From positions 62,001 to 126,000 of the forward strand of contig NZ_JBHSTP010000004.1 in the NCBI RefSeq assembly GCF_042660285.1: 64,000 nucleotides of DNA. Direction: 5' to 3'. The notes beneath the pieces were generated by a model. That model did not search any database. It had not been told where the DNA came from and worked only from the letters and a program-made list of their open reading frames with translations. Origin of the DNA: Luethyella okanaganae. GTDB lineage: Bacteria > Actinomycetota > Actinomycetes > Actinomycetales > Microbacteriaceae. The position numbers and the translations under genes are program-made. Shown here piece after piece: positions 25,282-33,993 of the stretch. Position 1 is the first letter of the stretch. Every line of letters starts with the position of its first letter.

Positions 25282-25914
25282 TCCCCGTCGTCACCGATCG
25301 CCGCGGCGGGGCCCTGAGTCCGAGCGGCGAACTCGCGGGTTTCGCTGCGACAACCGCGTCGGCGCGCCGGCCCTGGAGCAGGATGGCCGAGGAGCAGGAT
25401 GGAGGGAACAAGCGGAGGCGGCCCGTGTGAGAGTGGTCGTTTCATGCAGGGGCGGTATCGCAAGCATCCGTGTCACCTGAGCGATCCGGGTCGACGATCA
25501 CCGCATGCCGAATGGACCGAGCTCGTCGACAAGTCGCAGTGGGAGGAGGTCTAGCCGGTCCCGGCAACGCCGAGTACACCGATCGACTCGCTCGACATCT
25601 CGACCTGGCGACGCTTGCTCCGCATCCGTAACCGGTCGGGGCCAAGGCACTCGACCAGACCAGGCGGCACCGCAACGACCGTGTCCGGGAAGCGAGACCG
25701 GCGGCCGCGGGGATCTGCGCTGCGTCCAGCCCGAACACGATCGCCCCCACGGGAGCCGCCTCCGAAAAGGCGCTCCATGGGGGCACGATCGTCGCCTTCG
25801 CGGTCTTCGCAGCCGCGTGGGCGTGGTTCTTCTAGGGTCGACCGCTCGACCGCTCGACCGCTCGACCGCTCGACCGCTCGGCCGCTGAGCCGTCGGCTCG
25901 CGTGATCGCCCCGT
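25282..25914. other. Intergenic stretch without a convincing gene
   Basis: Open frames occur on both strands, but they are short, Arg/Ser/Pro-rich and overlap one another, and none matches a family I know. A 36-codon frame starting near 25445 and a hydrophobic tail (TIVAFAVFAAAWAWFF, ending about 25834) are the most protein-like pieces, separated by stops. This could be a decayed gene. An 8-bp tandem repeat lies at its end. Confidence 0.5.
25838..25885. repeat. 8-bp tandem repeat, six units
   Basis: TCGACCGC is repeated five times perfectly and a sixth time with one change (TCGGCCGC). It follows directly on a stop codon and is 30 bases from the FKBP gene end. An 8-bp unit would shift frame if copy number changed, but no gene is read through it. 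Confidence 0.9.
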
Positions 25915-26289
25915 CTATTCGACGCCGAGCAGGTCGATCACGAAGATCAAGGACTTGCCTGAGAGCCGGTGGCCTCCGCCTGCGGGGCCGTAGGCCTGGT
26001 GCGGAGGAACGATGAGCTTGCGGCGTCCGCCGACCTTCATGCCGGGGATGCCCTCCTGCCAGCCGACGATGAGCGCGCCCAGAGGAAAGTTGATGGACTG
26101 ACCGCGGTTCCAGGACGAGTCGAACTCGTCACCGGTCTCGTACTCGACGCCGAGATAGTGCACGTCGACGGTCGATCCGGTCGTCGCCTCGGTGCCTTCA
26201 CCGACGACGATGTCCTCGATGACGAGGCCCTCGGGGGCCGGGCCCTCGGGAAAGTCGATCTCCGGCTTGTTGTTGGTGGAATCAGTCAT
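25915..26289 (-). CDS. FKBP-type peptidyl-prolyl cis-trans isomerase
   Basis: This 124-aa single-domain FKBP catalyses prolyl isomerisation in the cytoplasm; no signal peptide is seen. It has VDVHYLGVEYETGDEFDSSW, the hydrophobic-pocket region INFPLGALIVGWQEGIPGM, and VGGRRKLIVPPHQAYG. The flap loop (AGGGHRLSGKSLIF) differs from the usual GxIPPNATL stretch, so inhibitor binding may differ. ATG 26289 was chosen since homologues begin with a short acidic tail here. Confidence 0.92.
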   Translation of the reverse strand: MTDSTNNKPEIDFPEGPAPEGLVIEDIVVGEGTEATTGSTVDVHYLGVEYETGDEFDSSWNRGQSINFPLGALIVGWQEGIPGMKVGGRRKLIVPPHQAYGPAGGGHRLSGKSLIFVIDLLGVE

Positions 26290-26698
26290 ACACCCATCCA
26301 AGCCGATCACGCCGACGAATGCACGCTCGAACTGCCTGCCGCTTCCTGCAGCTTTGTCGAAGCGATTGACAGCGTCCATGAGAGCGGGGATCACAGCTAC
26401 GAACGAGATCGTAAGCCCGAGAACCAGCCCGAGAACCAGCGGCTACGCGGAGGCTCCCTGACGAGTCAACTCAAACCCTTGCGCGATTCGACGGATCGGG
26501 GCATCATGTTGGCAAGCCAACTCGTCGTCCGGGAGAGTCGCAGGCAGTGCCGCACCACCGGACGGCGAGTTTTTTGCCGCCGTCGCAAAACGACGGTGAG
26601 CGGAATAAGACGGTGAGCGGAATAAGGGCGAGAAGGCCGCAGACGAGCAGCGCGCTCGGCCCTATGGCTGCGGCAATGCCGTTGCTCGCTTCTGCAGA
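26290..26698. other. Gene-free spacer with tandem repeats and hairpins
   Basis: No gene is supported. The stretch contains two 12-bp units AGCCCGAGAACC (26414-26437), the palindrome GTTGGC-AA-GCCAAC (about 26509-26522), a hairpin CCGTCG-CAAAA-CGACGG (26580-26596) and two 17-bp units (26593-26626). The hairpin could terminate the oxidase gene that ends at 26699. Confidence 0.6.
26593..26626. repeat. 17-bp perfect tandem duplication
   Basis: ACGGTGAGCGGAATAAG occurs twice in immediate succession (26593-26609, 26610-26626) in a gene-free spacer. The function is unknown. Confidence 0.9.
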
Positions 26699-28090
26699 TC
26701 AGTCGAACATCTTGCCCGGGTTGAGGATGCCGAGCGGATCGAAGACCTCCTTGAGCCGCCGCTGAAGTTCGTAACCGTCGTCGCCCAGCTCCTCGGCGAG
26801 CCATCGACGTTTGAGCACGCCGACGCCATGCTCGCCGGTGAGGGTTCCGCCGAGGGTCAGCGCCGCACGGAACAACTCGTCAGCGGCCGCCCACACATGC
26901 TCAGGCACCTCACCTCCGCCGAACACGAAATTGGGATGCAGGTTGCCGTCGCCGGCGTGCGCCACCGTCGGGATGGCGACGCCGAAGCGCTCGCCGATGG
27001 CGGCGATCTGTCGGAACATCTCGGCCATCCGGGATCGTGGCACGGAGACGTCTTCGATGAGCACCTCACCCTCGGCGGCGAGCGCAGGGTGGAAGGAGCG
27101 ACGGATCCGGAGTAGGCGTTCGCCCTCCTCCCGGCTCGCCGAGAGCCGGGCCTCCGCCCCGAGGGAACCGAGGATGACGAGCACTTCCGCGGCCTCGTCG
27201 CCCGCCGACGCGCCGTCGCATTGCACGAGCAGGTACGACGCCTCGGTCGTGGACCCGCTTGAGAGCCGCGCAAGCGGTGTTCCGGCGAGTCCGGCTTGGC
27301 CGAGGTACCGCGTGATCGCCGAGAGCGCCGCGCCGTCGAGGATCTCCATGACGGCTGGACGCAGACGGGCGGCGGTGATGGCCGCGGCAGCCGCGGCCGC
27401 GGCCGCGACGTCCGCGAAGAACGCGCCGATAGTCGCCACCTCTCCCACGGGCAGCGGCCGAACGCGCACCGTCGCCTCGACGATGACGCCGAGGGTTCCC
27501 TCAGAGCCAGTGAGCAGCCCCGTGAGGTCGTAGCCGGTGACCCCCTTGACGGTGCGATGCCCGGTGCGAATGAGCCGTCCGTCGGCGAGTACGACAGCCA
27601 GCCCGAGCACGGCTTCTCTCGTGACGCCGTACTTGGCGCACAGCAGTCCGCCGGCGTTCGTCGCGATGTTGCCGCCGATGGAGCTGATCGCCTTGCTCGC
27701 CGGGTCGGGAGCGAACCAGAGGCCGAGCGGCGCAAGAGCGTCGTCGAGCGCCTGATTGATCACACCGGCCTGCACGACGGCGAGTTCATCGTCCGCGCGG
27801 ATCTCGAGGATCCTGTCCATGCGGGAGAGGTCGAGCACGATCGAGTCGACGGTGCCGGCTGCTCCCCCGGCGAGACCTGTCCCTGTTCCGCGCGGAACGA
27901 CGGGAGTGCGCGTCGCAGACGCCAGTCGCATGACCGCCTGCACCTCGGCGACCTCGGTCGGCCGGACGACGGCGAGCGGAACGCCGTCGCTCGTCCAGCC
28001 GGAACGATCTCGGCGGCTCGCCGTGAGCGCGGCGACATCCGTGCTCACCGCCTCACCGAGCTCGCCGCGCAGGCGCTGCACCACGTCCAT
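26699..28090 (-). CDS. FAD-linked oxidase, GlcD/D-lactate dehydrogenase type
   Basis: This 463-aa flavoprotein has the PCMH FAD-binding domain (VVPRGTGTGLAGGAAG near residue 75, IGGNIATNAGGLLCAKYG, TGYDLTGLLTGSEGTLGVI) and the GlcD C-terminal domain with the metal/substrate stretch TVAHAGDGNLHPNFVFG and GEHGVGVLKRRWL. It should oxidise a D-2-hydroxyacid such as glycolate or D-lactate. No GlcE/GlcF partner is adjacent, so it probably works alone like the single-subunit D-lactate dehydrogenases. The exact substrate is open. Confidence 0.9.
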   Translation of the reverse strand: MDVVQRLRGELGEAVSTDVAALTASRRDRSGWTSDGVPLAVVRPTEVAEVQAVMRLASATRTPVVPRGTGTGLAGGAAGTVDSIVLDLSRMDRILEIRADDELAVVQAGVINQALDDALAPLGLWFAPDPASKAISSIGGNIATNAGGLLCAKYGVTREAVLGLAVVLADGRLIRTGHRTVKGVTGYDLTGLLTGSEGTLGVIVEATVRVRPLPVGEVATIGAFFADVAAAAAAAAAITAARLRPAVMEILDGAALSAITRYLGQAGLAGTPLARLSSGSTTEASYLLVQCDGASAGDEAAEVLVILGSLGAEARLSASREEGERLLRIRRSFHPALAAEGEVLIEDVSVPRSRMAEMFRQIAAIGERFGVAIPTVAHAGDGNLHPNFVFGGGEVPEHVWAAADELFRAALTLGGTLTGEHGVGVLKRRWLAEELGDDGYELQRRLKEVFDPLGILNPGKMFD

Positions 28091-28125
28091 TCGTCCAGCC
28101 TACGGCGAGGTGCCTTGCGAGCCGC

Positions 28126-29487
28126 TCAGATCACGCCGAGGGCGAGCATGGCGTCGGCTACTCGGCTGAACCCTGCGATGTTGGCTCCGAGCACATAGTT
28201 CCCCGGTTCTCCGTACTCGTCGGCCGTCTCCGCACACCGCTCGTGGATGCCGCGCATGATGTCCGAGAGACGGTCCTCCGTGTGTTCGAAGCTCCACGAG
28301 TCACGGCTCGCGTTCTGCTGCATCTCGAGCGCCGAGGTCGCCACCCCGCCCGCATTGGCTGCCTTGCCCGGGGCGAACAGCACAGTCGTCTCGGCGAAGG
28401 CGCGCACCGCATCCGGTGTCGACGGCATATTGGCGCCCTCCGCGACCGCGCTCACACCGTTCTCGATGAGCAGGGCCGCATCGTCGCCGTCGAGCTCGTT
28501 CTGCGTCGCGCACGGAAGCGCGACGTCGATGCGCGTCTCCGCTGCGATCGACCAGATGTTGCCGCCGGCCCGATACTCGGATGCCGCACCGCGCAGCATC
28601 GCATAGTCGGCGAGGCGTCCGCGACGCGTCTCCTTCACCTCTCGCAGCACGTCGAGGTCGAGTCCGTTCCGGTCGTAGACGACGCCGGAGGAGTCCGAGC
28701 ATGCGAACACTACGCCGCCGAGCTGCCGCGCCTTCTCGATCGCGTTGAGGGCGACGTTGCCCGAACCGGACACGAGCACGCGGGCTCCGTCGAAGCCACT
28801 GCCTCGGGTGGCGAGCATCTGCTCGGCGAAGAAGACCGTGCCGTAGCCGGCGGCCTCGGTGCGCACGAGGGATCCTCCCCAGCCGATCCCCTTGCCGGTG
28901 AGCACCCCGGATTCGTAGCGGTTGGTGATGCGCTTGTACTGACCGAAGAGATAGCCGATCTCACGCCCGCCGACACCGATGTCCCCGGCCGGCACGTCCG
29001 TGTGCTCACCGATGTGCCGGTACAGCTCGGTCATGAACGACTGGCAGAACCGCATGATCTCTGCGTCAGAGCGCCCCTTGGGGTCGAAGTCGCTCCCGCC
29101 CTTGCCTCCGCCGATCGGCATGCCCGTGAGCGCGTTCTTGAAGATCTGTTCGAAGCCCAGAAACTTCACCGTGCCGAGCGTCACCGTCGGATGGAATCGG
29201 AGCCCGCCCTTGTACGGGCCGAGGGCCGAGTTGAACTCCACCCGGAAGCCGCGGTTGATCTGCACGCGGCCAGCATCGTCCGTCCACGGCACACGGAAGA
29301 TGATCTGCCGCTCCGGCTCGCAGATGCGCTCGAGCACCGAGCCCTGGGTGTACTGCGGATGCCGGGCGATGACCCGCCCGAGGGACTCGAAGACCTCGCG
29401 AGCGGCCTGGTGAAACTCGGGCTCTCCGGCATTGCGACGAAGAACCTCATCGAAGATCGGCTGAACTCTCGGGGCAAGTGTGGTCAT
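28126..29487 (-). CDS. gdhA: NADP-type glutamate dehydrogenase
   Basis: This 453-aa protein is of the hexameric bacterial type: NPxxx-like FNSALGPYKGGLRFHPTV, the catalytic lysine loop GMPIGGGKGGSDFDP, DVPAGDIGVGGREIGYLFG, and a nucleotide fold with VSGSGNVALNAIEKA. It interconverts 2-oxoglutarate plus ammonium and glutamate. ATG 29487 is preceded by GAGGGAG at six bases; the longer frame upstream is not supported. It is divergent from the Ada-AlkA gene across 180 bases. Confidence 0.95.
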   Translation of the reverse strand: MTTLAPRVQPIFDEVLRRNAGEPEFHQAAREVFESLGRVIARHPQYTQGSVLERICEPERQIIFRVPWTDDAGRVQINRGFRVEFNSALGPYKGGLRFHPTVTLGTVKFLGFEQIFKNALTGMPIGGGKGGSDFDPKGRSDAEIMRFCQSFMTELYRHIGEHTDVPAGDIGVGGREIGYLFGQYKRITNRYESGVLTGKGIGWGGSLVRTEAAGYGTVFFAEQMLATRGSGFDGARVLVSGSGNVALNAIEKARQLGGVVFACSDSSGVVYDRNGLDLDVLREVKETRRGRLADYAMLRGAASEYRAGGNIWSIAAETRIDVALPCATQNELDGDDAALLIENGVSAVAEGANMPSTPDAVRAFAETTVLFAPGKAANAGGVATSALEMQQNASRDSWSFEHTEDRLSDIMRGIHERCAETADEYGEPGNYVLGANIAGFSRVADAMLALGVI

Positions 29488-29666
29488 CGACGCTCCCTCT
29501 CGCTCTGCGCACGAACTCTCAGAGTATCGTCTCGCTTTCCGGTGTCGCGTCTCCATGACACGGCCTGAAGGCGCGGTCTCGCCCCGGATCTCGAGTCGTT
29601 CCCGCACTGCGTGGCAATGTCTTTTTTTCGCTATCGCTCGGGTCGCCGACGTGTGAGGCTTGAGTC

Positions 29667-31208
29667 GTGACCATCGCACCAGTCCTCTCCCCGGCGAGAT
29701 CCCGCCCGGCCGCGCCTCGCAACCCACTCGCCGACCCGGTCTTCGCCGAGCGCTACCGCGCGATGTCGTCACGGGATGTGCGCTTCGACGGCCAGTTCAT
29801 CACGGGTGTGCATTCCACCGGCATCTACTGCCGGCCGAGCTGCCCGGCCACCACCCCGAAACCGTCGAACGTCTCGTTCTATCTCACGGCGGCAGCAGCT
29901 CACGAGGCAGGATTGCGCGCGTGCAAGCGATGCCTGCCGGATGCCGTGCCAGGCTCACCCGAATGGAACGTTCGAGACGACCTCGCCGCTCGCGCGATGC
30001 GGCTCATCGCCGACGGCACGGTCGAACGCGATGGCGTTCCCGGGCTCGCCGCCCGCCTCGGCTACACACCGCGTCATCTGACCCGTGTGCTCCAGTCCGA
30101 GCTCGGAGCCGGCCCGCTCGCCCTCGCCCGCGCCCACCGCGCTCAGACCGCGCGGGTACTGCTCACGAGCACGGAGCTGCCGATCACCGACATCGCCTTC
30201 GCGGCGGGCTTCGGCAGCGTGCGCCAGTTCAACGAGACCATCGTGACGGTGTACGAGCAGACACCGACCGCGCTTCGCGCTCGTGGAACGACGGGCGGAA
30301 CCACGTTCGCGGCCACGGTCGAGTCCCACGGCGCGACGACGGTGAGGCTCCGCCTCCCTGCCCGCGCCCCGTTCGACGGGGCAGGCGTCCTGGGCTTCCT
30401 CGCCGCGCGCGCCGTCGACGGCGTCGAGACTTTCCACGACGGCACCTACCGACGAGCGCTACGGCTTCCGCACGGTGCCGCGATCGTCGCCCTGCGAGCG
30501 GCAGGCAGCGCCGAGACGCCGATCGTCGAGTGCGAGGCGAGTCTCGCCGACCTCTCCGACCTGGCCCCGCTCGTCACACGCGTGCGACGGCTGCTCGACC
30601 TCGACGCCGACGCCGCAGCGATCGACGCGGTGCTCGGCCGGGACCCCACCCTCGCGCGATCCGTCGCCGAGACTCCGGGCATCAGGGTTCCCGGGAGCGT
30701 GGATCCGCAGGAGACGCTGTTCAGAGCCCTCGTCGGGCAGCAGGTCTCAGTGGCCGGCGCACGTACCGTGCTCGGCAGGCTCGCCGACGCGCTCGGCGAC
30801 CGGATGCCTCGCGAACGGGGCGGGTGGACTCTGTTCCCGACGCCGGAGCAGATCGCCGCCGGCGGACGTGAAGTGCTCCGCGGCCCGGCCGCCAGGATCG
30901 AGACGATCGTTGCGGTCGCCGAGGCTCTCAGCACTGGGGCGCTACGACTCACCGTCGGCGAGACCCGGGAGGAGCTCACGGACTCTCTTACAGCGCTCTC
31001 GGGAATCGGCCCGTGGACCGCCGGCTATGTCTCGATGCGGGTGCTCGGCAGTCCCGACATCCTGCTGACGAGCGACCTCGCGCTGCGCCAGGGAGCCGCC
31101 AAGCTCGGGTTTCCCGGCGAGGCAAAGGCCCTCGAGAAGCTCGGCTCGGTCTGGGCGCCGTGGCGCAGCTACGCCGGAATGCATCTCTGGCGGGCTGCCG
31201 GGGCATAG
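29667..31208 (+). CDS. Ada-AlkA fusion: methyl-acceptor zinc domain, AraC HTH and DNA glycosylase
   Basis: This 513-aa protein combines three repair/control modules. Residues about 25-95 form the Ada metal-binding domain with zinc cysteines C55, C59, C86 and C89 (GIYCRPSCP, ACKRCLPD), where one Cys accepts methyl from phosphotriesters. Residues about 105-205 form an AraC-type HTH (LARLGYTPRHLTRVLQ, DIAFAAGFGSVRQFNE). Residues about 215-510 form AlkA with the HhH-GPD region (LTALSGIGPWTAGYVSMRVLG) and catalytic Asp in LTSDLAL. It removes 3-alkyladenines and probably activates its own gene when methylated. The start is GTG 29667. Confidence 0.93.
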   Translation: MTIAPVLSPARSRPAAPRNPLADPVFAERYRAMSSRDVRFDGQFITGVHSTGIYCRPSCPATTPKPSNVSFYLTAAAAHEAGLRACKRCLPDAVPGSPEWNVRDDLAARAMRLIADGTVERDGVPGLAARLGYTPRHLTRVLQSELGAGPLALARAHRAQTARVLLTSTELPITDIAFAAGFGSVRQFNETIVTVYEQTPTALRARGTTGGTTFAATVESHGATTVRLRLPARAPFDGAGVLGFLAARAVDGVETFHDGTYRRALRLPHGAAIVALRAAGSAETPIVECEASLADLSDLAPLVTRVRRLLDLDADAAAIDAVLGRDPTLARSVAETPGIRVPGSVDPQETLFRALVGQQVSVAGARTVLGRLADALGDRMPRERGGWTLFPTPEQIAAGGREVLRGPAARIETIVAVAEALSTGALRLTVGETREELTDSLTALSGIGPWTAGYVSMRVLGSPDILLTSDLALRQGAAKLGFPGEAKALEKLGSVWAPWRSYAGMHLWRAAGA

Positions 31209-31241
31209 GATCACCGCTGGAGGGAACTCTGCGATGACCGC

Positions 31242-31535
31242 GTGGTTCCCTCCTACAACGATGCAGACATGCTCGCCCACTGCCTGGCCGTGTTGGCCGC
31301 CCAGATCAGGCCGGCCGACGAGATCATCGTCGTCGACAACGCGATCACAGACGACACACCCGCTGTCGCAGAGGCGGTCGACGCCCACCCGCTCATCGAA
31401 ACCGTGCACGGTATCTGGTGCCGGGCGGCAGCCGCGTCAATCGATGTCGACCAGCTCACCGTCGAGACGGGCGGACTCGCCCTCGTCCCGCTCGTGCGCG
31501 CGTTTGAGACACGCTTCAGGGTATCCGGGGAATAG
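31242..31535 (+). pseudogene. Truncated family-2 glycosyltransferase remnant
   Basis: The frame begins like a GT2 glycosyltransferase: VPSYNDADMLAHCLAVLAAQ, RPADEIIVVDNAITDDTPAV, then TVHGIWCRAAA. It diverges after about residue 65 and stops at 97 aa, whereas real members exceed 250 aa. The GTG at 31242 has no ribosome binding site. The DxD metal motif region is lost. It lies between the repair gene and the fucose regulator. Confidence 0.65.
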
Positions 31536-31571
31536 CCGATGACCGGCTATTCGCGCCGGTAGGATGACGGA

Positions 31572-32243
31572 ATGGCGGTCACCGACGAGGCTATTCTCAA
31601 GATCAAGGACATGATCCTGTCCGGAGAGCTCAGTCCCGGCGGCCGTCTTCCTCCCGAGAAGGAGCTGAGCGAGTACCTCGGGCTCTCGCGAAGCTCTCTG
31701 CGCGAGGCCGTCAAAGCGCTCGAGGTCATCCGCGTTCTCGATGTGCGTCGCGGCGACGGCACCTACGTGACGAGTCTGGAGCCGCAGTTGCTGCTCGAGG
31801 CGATGTCGTTCGTCGTCGACCTGCACGACGACGCGTCGATCCTCGAGATCTTCGCGGTCAGACGCATTCTGGAGCCCGCCGCGACGGCGATGGCCGCGAA
31901 GAACCTCACGGAGTCGGATGTGGCCGAGCTCACCGCCCTCATCGACGAGGTCGACGGGTCCAGTTCCGTCGAAGGCCTCGTCGAGCACGACCTCGAGTTT
32001 CATCACCGGATCGTTACCGCTGCGGGCAACGCCTATCTGTCGAGCCTGATCGACTCGTTGTCGAGCCACACGGTTCGAGCCAGGATCTGGCGAGGCGTCA
32101 CGCAAGAGAACGCGGTCGATCGCACACTGCAGGAGCATCGCGCGATCGTGAACGCCCTCTCGCGGCGCGACTCCGAACTCGCCCAGGCCCTCACCATCGT
32201 GCACGTGAGCGGTGTCGAGCAATGGCTGCGCGAGGCTCTGTAG
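31572..32243 (+). CDS. GntR-family regulator of the FadR/FCD type, probable fucose-pathway repressor
   Basis: This 223-aa protein has an N-terminal winged HTH (AILKIKDMILSGELSPGGRLP, LGLSRSSLREAVKALEV) and a C-terminal FCD ligand domain (VRRILEPAATAMAA, LEFHHRIVTAAGNAYL, QEHRAIVNALSRRD) with the Asp/His metal-site residues of that family. AGGA lies nine bases before the ATG. It stands at the edge of the L-fucose catabolic cluster, and the perfect palindrome inside the cluster's divergent promoter (36322-36332) suits such a regulator. The effector would be fuconate or a keto acid derived from it; this is inference. Confidence 0.87.
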   Translation: MAVTDEAILKIKDMILSGELSPGGRLPPEKELSEYLGLSRSSLREAVKALEVIRVLDVRRGDGTYVTSLEPQLLLEAMSFVVDLHDDASILEIFAVRRILEPAATAMAAKNLTESDVAELTALIDEVDGSSSVEGLVEHDLEFHHRIVTAAGNAYLSSLIDSLSSHTVRARIWRGVTQENAVDRTLQEHRAIVNALSRRDSELAQALTIVHVSGVEQWLREAL

Positions 32244-32494
32244 CCTCTCTCCGCGATGACGCATTCGCCTCCGGCTCGGAACGCGGCGACGCACTGCAGG
32301 AACTCCTCACCAAGGGCGCCCTGCCGATCATCGTGTTCAGCTCCGACGACGTCGACGCGACCTTCGAGACCGTGCGCGAATCCGGAGCCGAAGTCCTCCA
32401 GGAGCCTATCGACCAGCCCTGGGGCCCACGCGACCGCGCATTCCGCGCCCCATCCGGCAACGCCGTCCGAATCTCGCAAGCACCCGCTACCTGA
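32222..32494 (+). pseudogene. C-terminal half of a VOC (glyoxalase-fold) protein
   Basis: From about 32290 the frame encodes the second beta-alpha module of a vicinal-oxygen-chelate protein: LPIIVFSSDDVDATFETV, SGAEVLQEPIDQPWG, RDRAFRAPSGNAVRI. Intact family members are about 130-150 aa with two modules; only about 80 residues of homology remain. The only available start (ATG 32222) lies inside the end of the gntR gene. I read it as a 5'-truncated relic, though a short product coupled to gntR is conceivable. Confidence 0.6.
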
Positions 32495-32517
32495 CCGCGC
32501 AGCCGAGCCGGCTGTTC

Positions 32518-32985
32518 TCAACCACGCTCCGCCCCCGGCCCCCGATAGGCGCCGACAACGCCTTTGCGAAGAATGGCATTGCCGTAGGCGCGAGATTCGC
32601 CCGTGCGCACGATGAGCACTGCGGATGCCGCGGCCTCATAGAAAGCGAACCGCTCGATGGCCTCAGTTCGGTCGTCCGGAGCGTCCGCGAACGCCAAGAG
32701 CTCCTGTTGAACGGGCAGCAGCACGCCCGCCGGGACACCTGCGACGTCGTCGCCAGCCGACGACATGAGGCCGAATGCCGGACCTCCATATTCGTCGAGC
32801 GGCAACACGGTGCGAATCGCCTCCAGCACAGCCGGCGCCGTCATGCCCGAAACCTCGACGACGATCCGGCCGAGGCGGTATGCCGGAAAGTTGGCGTCCG
32901 CGATGACGAGGGAGTCGCCATGACCCATACGATCCAGATGGGCCAGCAACTCACCGGTTAAGATCGGATGTATTCCGCTCAACAC
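32518..32985 (-). CDS. fucU: L-fucose mutarotase (RbsD/FucU family)
   Basis: This 155-aa protein matches FucU: GIHPILTGELLAHLDRMGHG with the catalytic-His region, LVIADANFPAY, AVLIVRTGESRAYGNAILRKGVV at the end. It interconverts alpha and beta anomers of L-fucose so that the pathway's dehydrogenase gets its preferred form. The start is GTG 32985 with AGGAGG at about nine bases. It is the last gene of the minus-strand fucose arm, 153 bases after the lactonase, and a small inverted repeat in that gap may give it separate control. Confidence 0.92.
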   Translation of the reverse strand: MLSGIHPILTGELLAHLDRMGHGDSLVIADANFPAYRLGRIVVEVSGMTAPAVLEAIRTVLPLDEYGGPAFGLMSSAGDDVAGVPAGVLLPVQQELLAFADAPDDRTEAIERFAFYEAAASAVLIVRTGESRAYGNAILRKGVVGAYRGPGAERG

Positions 32986-33023
32986 TTCAGTCCTCCTCCT
33001 TGAGCATCTTGTTCGATGGTATG

Positions 33024-33041
33024 AGTTGCCTTATTGCAACT
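33024..33041. promoter_or_regulatory. Inverted repeat upstream of fucU
   Basis: AGTTGC-CTTATT-GCAACT (33024-33041) is a perfect 6-bp inverted repeat about 40 bases before the fucU start, in an AT-rich gap between the lactonase gene and fucU. It differs from the palindrome in the main fucose promoter. It may be an operator for another regulator or a short hairpin. Confidence 0.4.
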
Positions 33042-33138
33042 GTCGATCTGAGGCAGTCTCAGCGAGAAGTGGCCCTACGATACACATTCGACATCGTAAC
33101 CCTTGTATAGATTGATCTGATCTTCTACCGGAGGCTCG

Positions 33139-33993
33139 TCATCGCCGGTACACTCTCGCGGCGGTTCCGCCGAGAACCAGCGCCCGCTCGGCCGGCGAGA
33201 GCTCGGCGACGAGATCGCGCACGACCCGCCAGGTGGGTTGGTATCCGCCGTCCGGCACGGTGATCGGCCAGTCGCCACCGTACATGATGCGGCTCGGCCC
33301 GAACAGCTCCAGCGCGAACTCCCACAGCGGCCGGATCGTCTGGACGTCGAAGCTCACACCCGGCAGTCGCAGTCCCGAGAACTTGACGACAGTGTTGCCG
33401 AATGCCGCCACACGACGCATCGTCGTGAGCCATGCCTCGAAGTCCGGCTGCCCGAGTGGCGGCTTTGCGAGGTGGTCGACGACGACCGCGAGCTCAGGCA
33501 GAGCCTCGGCGAGTGCGACCGCAGGCGCGAGATGGCGCGGCCAAGCGTTTGGAACGTCGAAGGCCACTCCACGACGCGAGAGCAGAGCGAGCGAGCGACG
33601 CACCGCCGGAAGCTCGAGGAAGCCGTCGCGAGGGTCCTCGTGCACAAGGTGCCGCACGCCGCAGAACGCCGGGTGCCCCTGCCAACGGTCGAGCGTCTCC
33701 TCGGCGGCGGCAGGGGCGTCCAACGGGATCCAACCCACGACACCGGTCACCCAGGGGTTCGCATCCGCGACGGCGAGCATGAACTCCGTGTCCGCGACGG
33801 TGTCGTCCGCCTGCACGAGGATCGCATCGTCGATGCCGGCCGCGTCCAGTTCGACCCGAGCCTGCTCGGCGGTGAAGTCCGCGTAGAGTCCTCCGAGCGC
33901 CGGTGTCAGCCACGAGTATGTTCCCGGTCGGAGTCGCCAGAGATGCAAGTGCGCGTCGATCGTGCGCGAACCCGGGGGAACATCTGCGGTCAT
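33139..33993 (-). CDS. L-fuconolactonase (amidohydrolase superfamily)
   Basis: This 284-aa TIM-barrel hydrolase begins TIDAHLHLWRLRPGTYSWL, the cog3618-type start of sugar lactonases, and includes VVVDHLAKPPLGQPD and IMYGGDWPITVPDGGY near the C-terminus. It opens L-fucono-lactone to L-fuconate. ATG 33993 overlaps the upstream aldo/keto reductase stop by four bases, so it is coupled to the enzyme that makes its substrate. A long frame upstream of this ATG is a shadow. Confidence 0.88.
   Translation of the reverse strand: MTADVPPGSRTIDAHLHLWRLRPGTYSWLTPALGGLYADFTAEQARVELDAAGIDDAILVQADDTVADTEFMLAVADANPWVTGVVGWIPLDAPAAAEETLDRWQGHPAFCGVRHLVHEDPRDGFLELPAVRRSLALLSRRGVAFDVPNAWPRHLAPAVALAEALPELAVVVDHLAKPPLGQPDFEAWLTTMRRVAAFGNTVVKFSGLRLPGVSFDVQTIRPLWEFALELFGPSRIMYGGDWPITVPDGGYQPTWRVVRDLVAELSPAERALVLGGTAARVYRR

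Noticed and set aside
25442..25786. 114-codon minus-strand frame between DUF167 and FKBP
   Set aside because: Arg/Ser/Ala-rich shadow-like composition, competing frames on both strands, no family and no ribosome binding site.
32222..32494. VOC frame considered as an intact glyoxalase-family gene
   Set aside because: Only one of the two modules is present and the start is inside the preceding gene.
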